From Haemophilus parahaemolyticus (GTDB lineage: Bacteria; Pseudomonadota; Gammaproteobacteria; Enterobacterales; Pasteurellaceae): a stretch of 13,661 nucleotides of DNA. The translations under genes were made by a program, and so were the position numbers. The stretch covers positions 1 through 13,661 of the forward strand of contig NZ_JAHAHT010000041.1 in assembly GCF_018373095.1 (NCBI RefSeq), written 5' to 3'. Below are positions 13,439 through 13,661 of the stretch, piece by piece. Each line of letters starts with the position of its first letter. Position 1 is the stretch's first letter. The notes under the pieces are model-generated. The model searched no databases. It worked only from the letters and a program-made list of their open reading frames with translations, and was not told where the DNA came from.

Positions 13439-13661
13439 ATGAAAGGAGCAAACGTATTTTTCAAAACTTTTTTAGGAAAAAGTCCAAACTGGTACAAACT
13501 AGCAATTATTAGTTTTCTTATCATTAACCCGATTATTTATTTCTTCATTTCCCCTTTTGTAGCAGGCTGGTTACTTGTAGCTGAATTTATTTTTACCCTT
13601 GCAATGGCGTTGAAATGTTACCCTCTTCAACCAGGTGGTTTATTGGCAATTGAAGCAGTTA
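13439..13661 (+). CDS. nhaB: Na+/H+ antiporter NhaB, N-terminal part (3' end outside window)
   Basis: The first 74 codons of the inner-membrane antiporter NhaB are present; the gene runs off the window. The peptide FLGKSPNWYKLAIISFLI, then FVAGWLLVAEFIFTLAMALK and CYPLQPGGLLAIEAV, is almost the same as the E. coli NhaB N-terminus. NhaB exports Na+ in exchange for protons and supports sodium and pH homeostasis. The start ATG 13439 has GGGAG about seven bases upstream. Two hydrophobic stretches are visible so far. The divergent arrangement with fadR is the same as in E. coli. Confidence 0.95.
   Translation, partial: MKGANVFFKTFLGKSPNWYKLAIISFLIINPIIYFFISPFVAGWLLVAEFIFTLAMALKCYPLQPGGLLAIEAV

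Overview
The window is a piece of a Pasteurellaceae chromosome. Protein-level resemblance is to gammaproteobacterial housekeeping genes throughout, base composition is moderately AT-rich, and the DNA-uptake 10-mer ACAAGCGGTC occurs perfectly four times (2817, 3034, 5662, 10635) with several near matches. That is the Apl-type uptake signal of the Actinobacillus / Mannheimia / Bibersteinia / Glaesserella side of the family. No copy of the Hin-type core AAGTGCGGT was noticed. The species cannot be fixed from this sequence alone.

Layout, left to right. (1) 1-200: the 3' end of rplT (ribosomal protein L20) and its terminator. (2) 301-2617: an iron-regulated outer-membrane receptor gene of the FrpB/FetA type, with a good promoter, a Fur-like box, and a nine-G run inside the coding sequence that makes it a strong candidate for phase variation; a terminator follows. 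(3) 2640-6370: a four-gene cytochrome c maturation set on the plus strand, ccmF-ccmG-ccmH-ccmI, separated from ccmABCDE, with a hairpin repeat between ccmF and ccmG. (4) 6372-7397: divergent plsY (phospholipid synthesis) and folB (folate synthesis). (5) 7412-11325, minus strand: a tryptophan operon trpE-trpG-trpD driven by one sigma70-type promoter overlapped by a TrpR operator. A 158-bp MITE-like element lies between trpG and trpD, and a decayed YdjA-type nitroreductase gene lies directly after trpD. No trpC, trpF, trpB or trpA is present here. (6) 11404-13256, minus strand: fadR followed by phoL (ybeZ, PhoH family), both apparently starting at TTG. (7) 13439-end: the 5' part of nhaB, divergent from fadR as in E. 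coli.

Functionally these are mostly core genes: iron uptake, haem attachment to c-type cytochromes, phospholipid, folate and tryptophan synthesis, lipid-responsive transcription control and Na+/H+ exchange. I found no defence system, prophage, CRISPR array or other unknown multigene system. The points most worth a second look are the intragenic G9 tract in the receptor gene, the short-inverted-repeat element family (three copies of its 21-bp hairpin, two of them forming the trpG-trpD insertion), the nitroreductase pseudogene with five separate lesions, and the atypical active-site region of CcmG.
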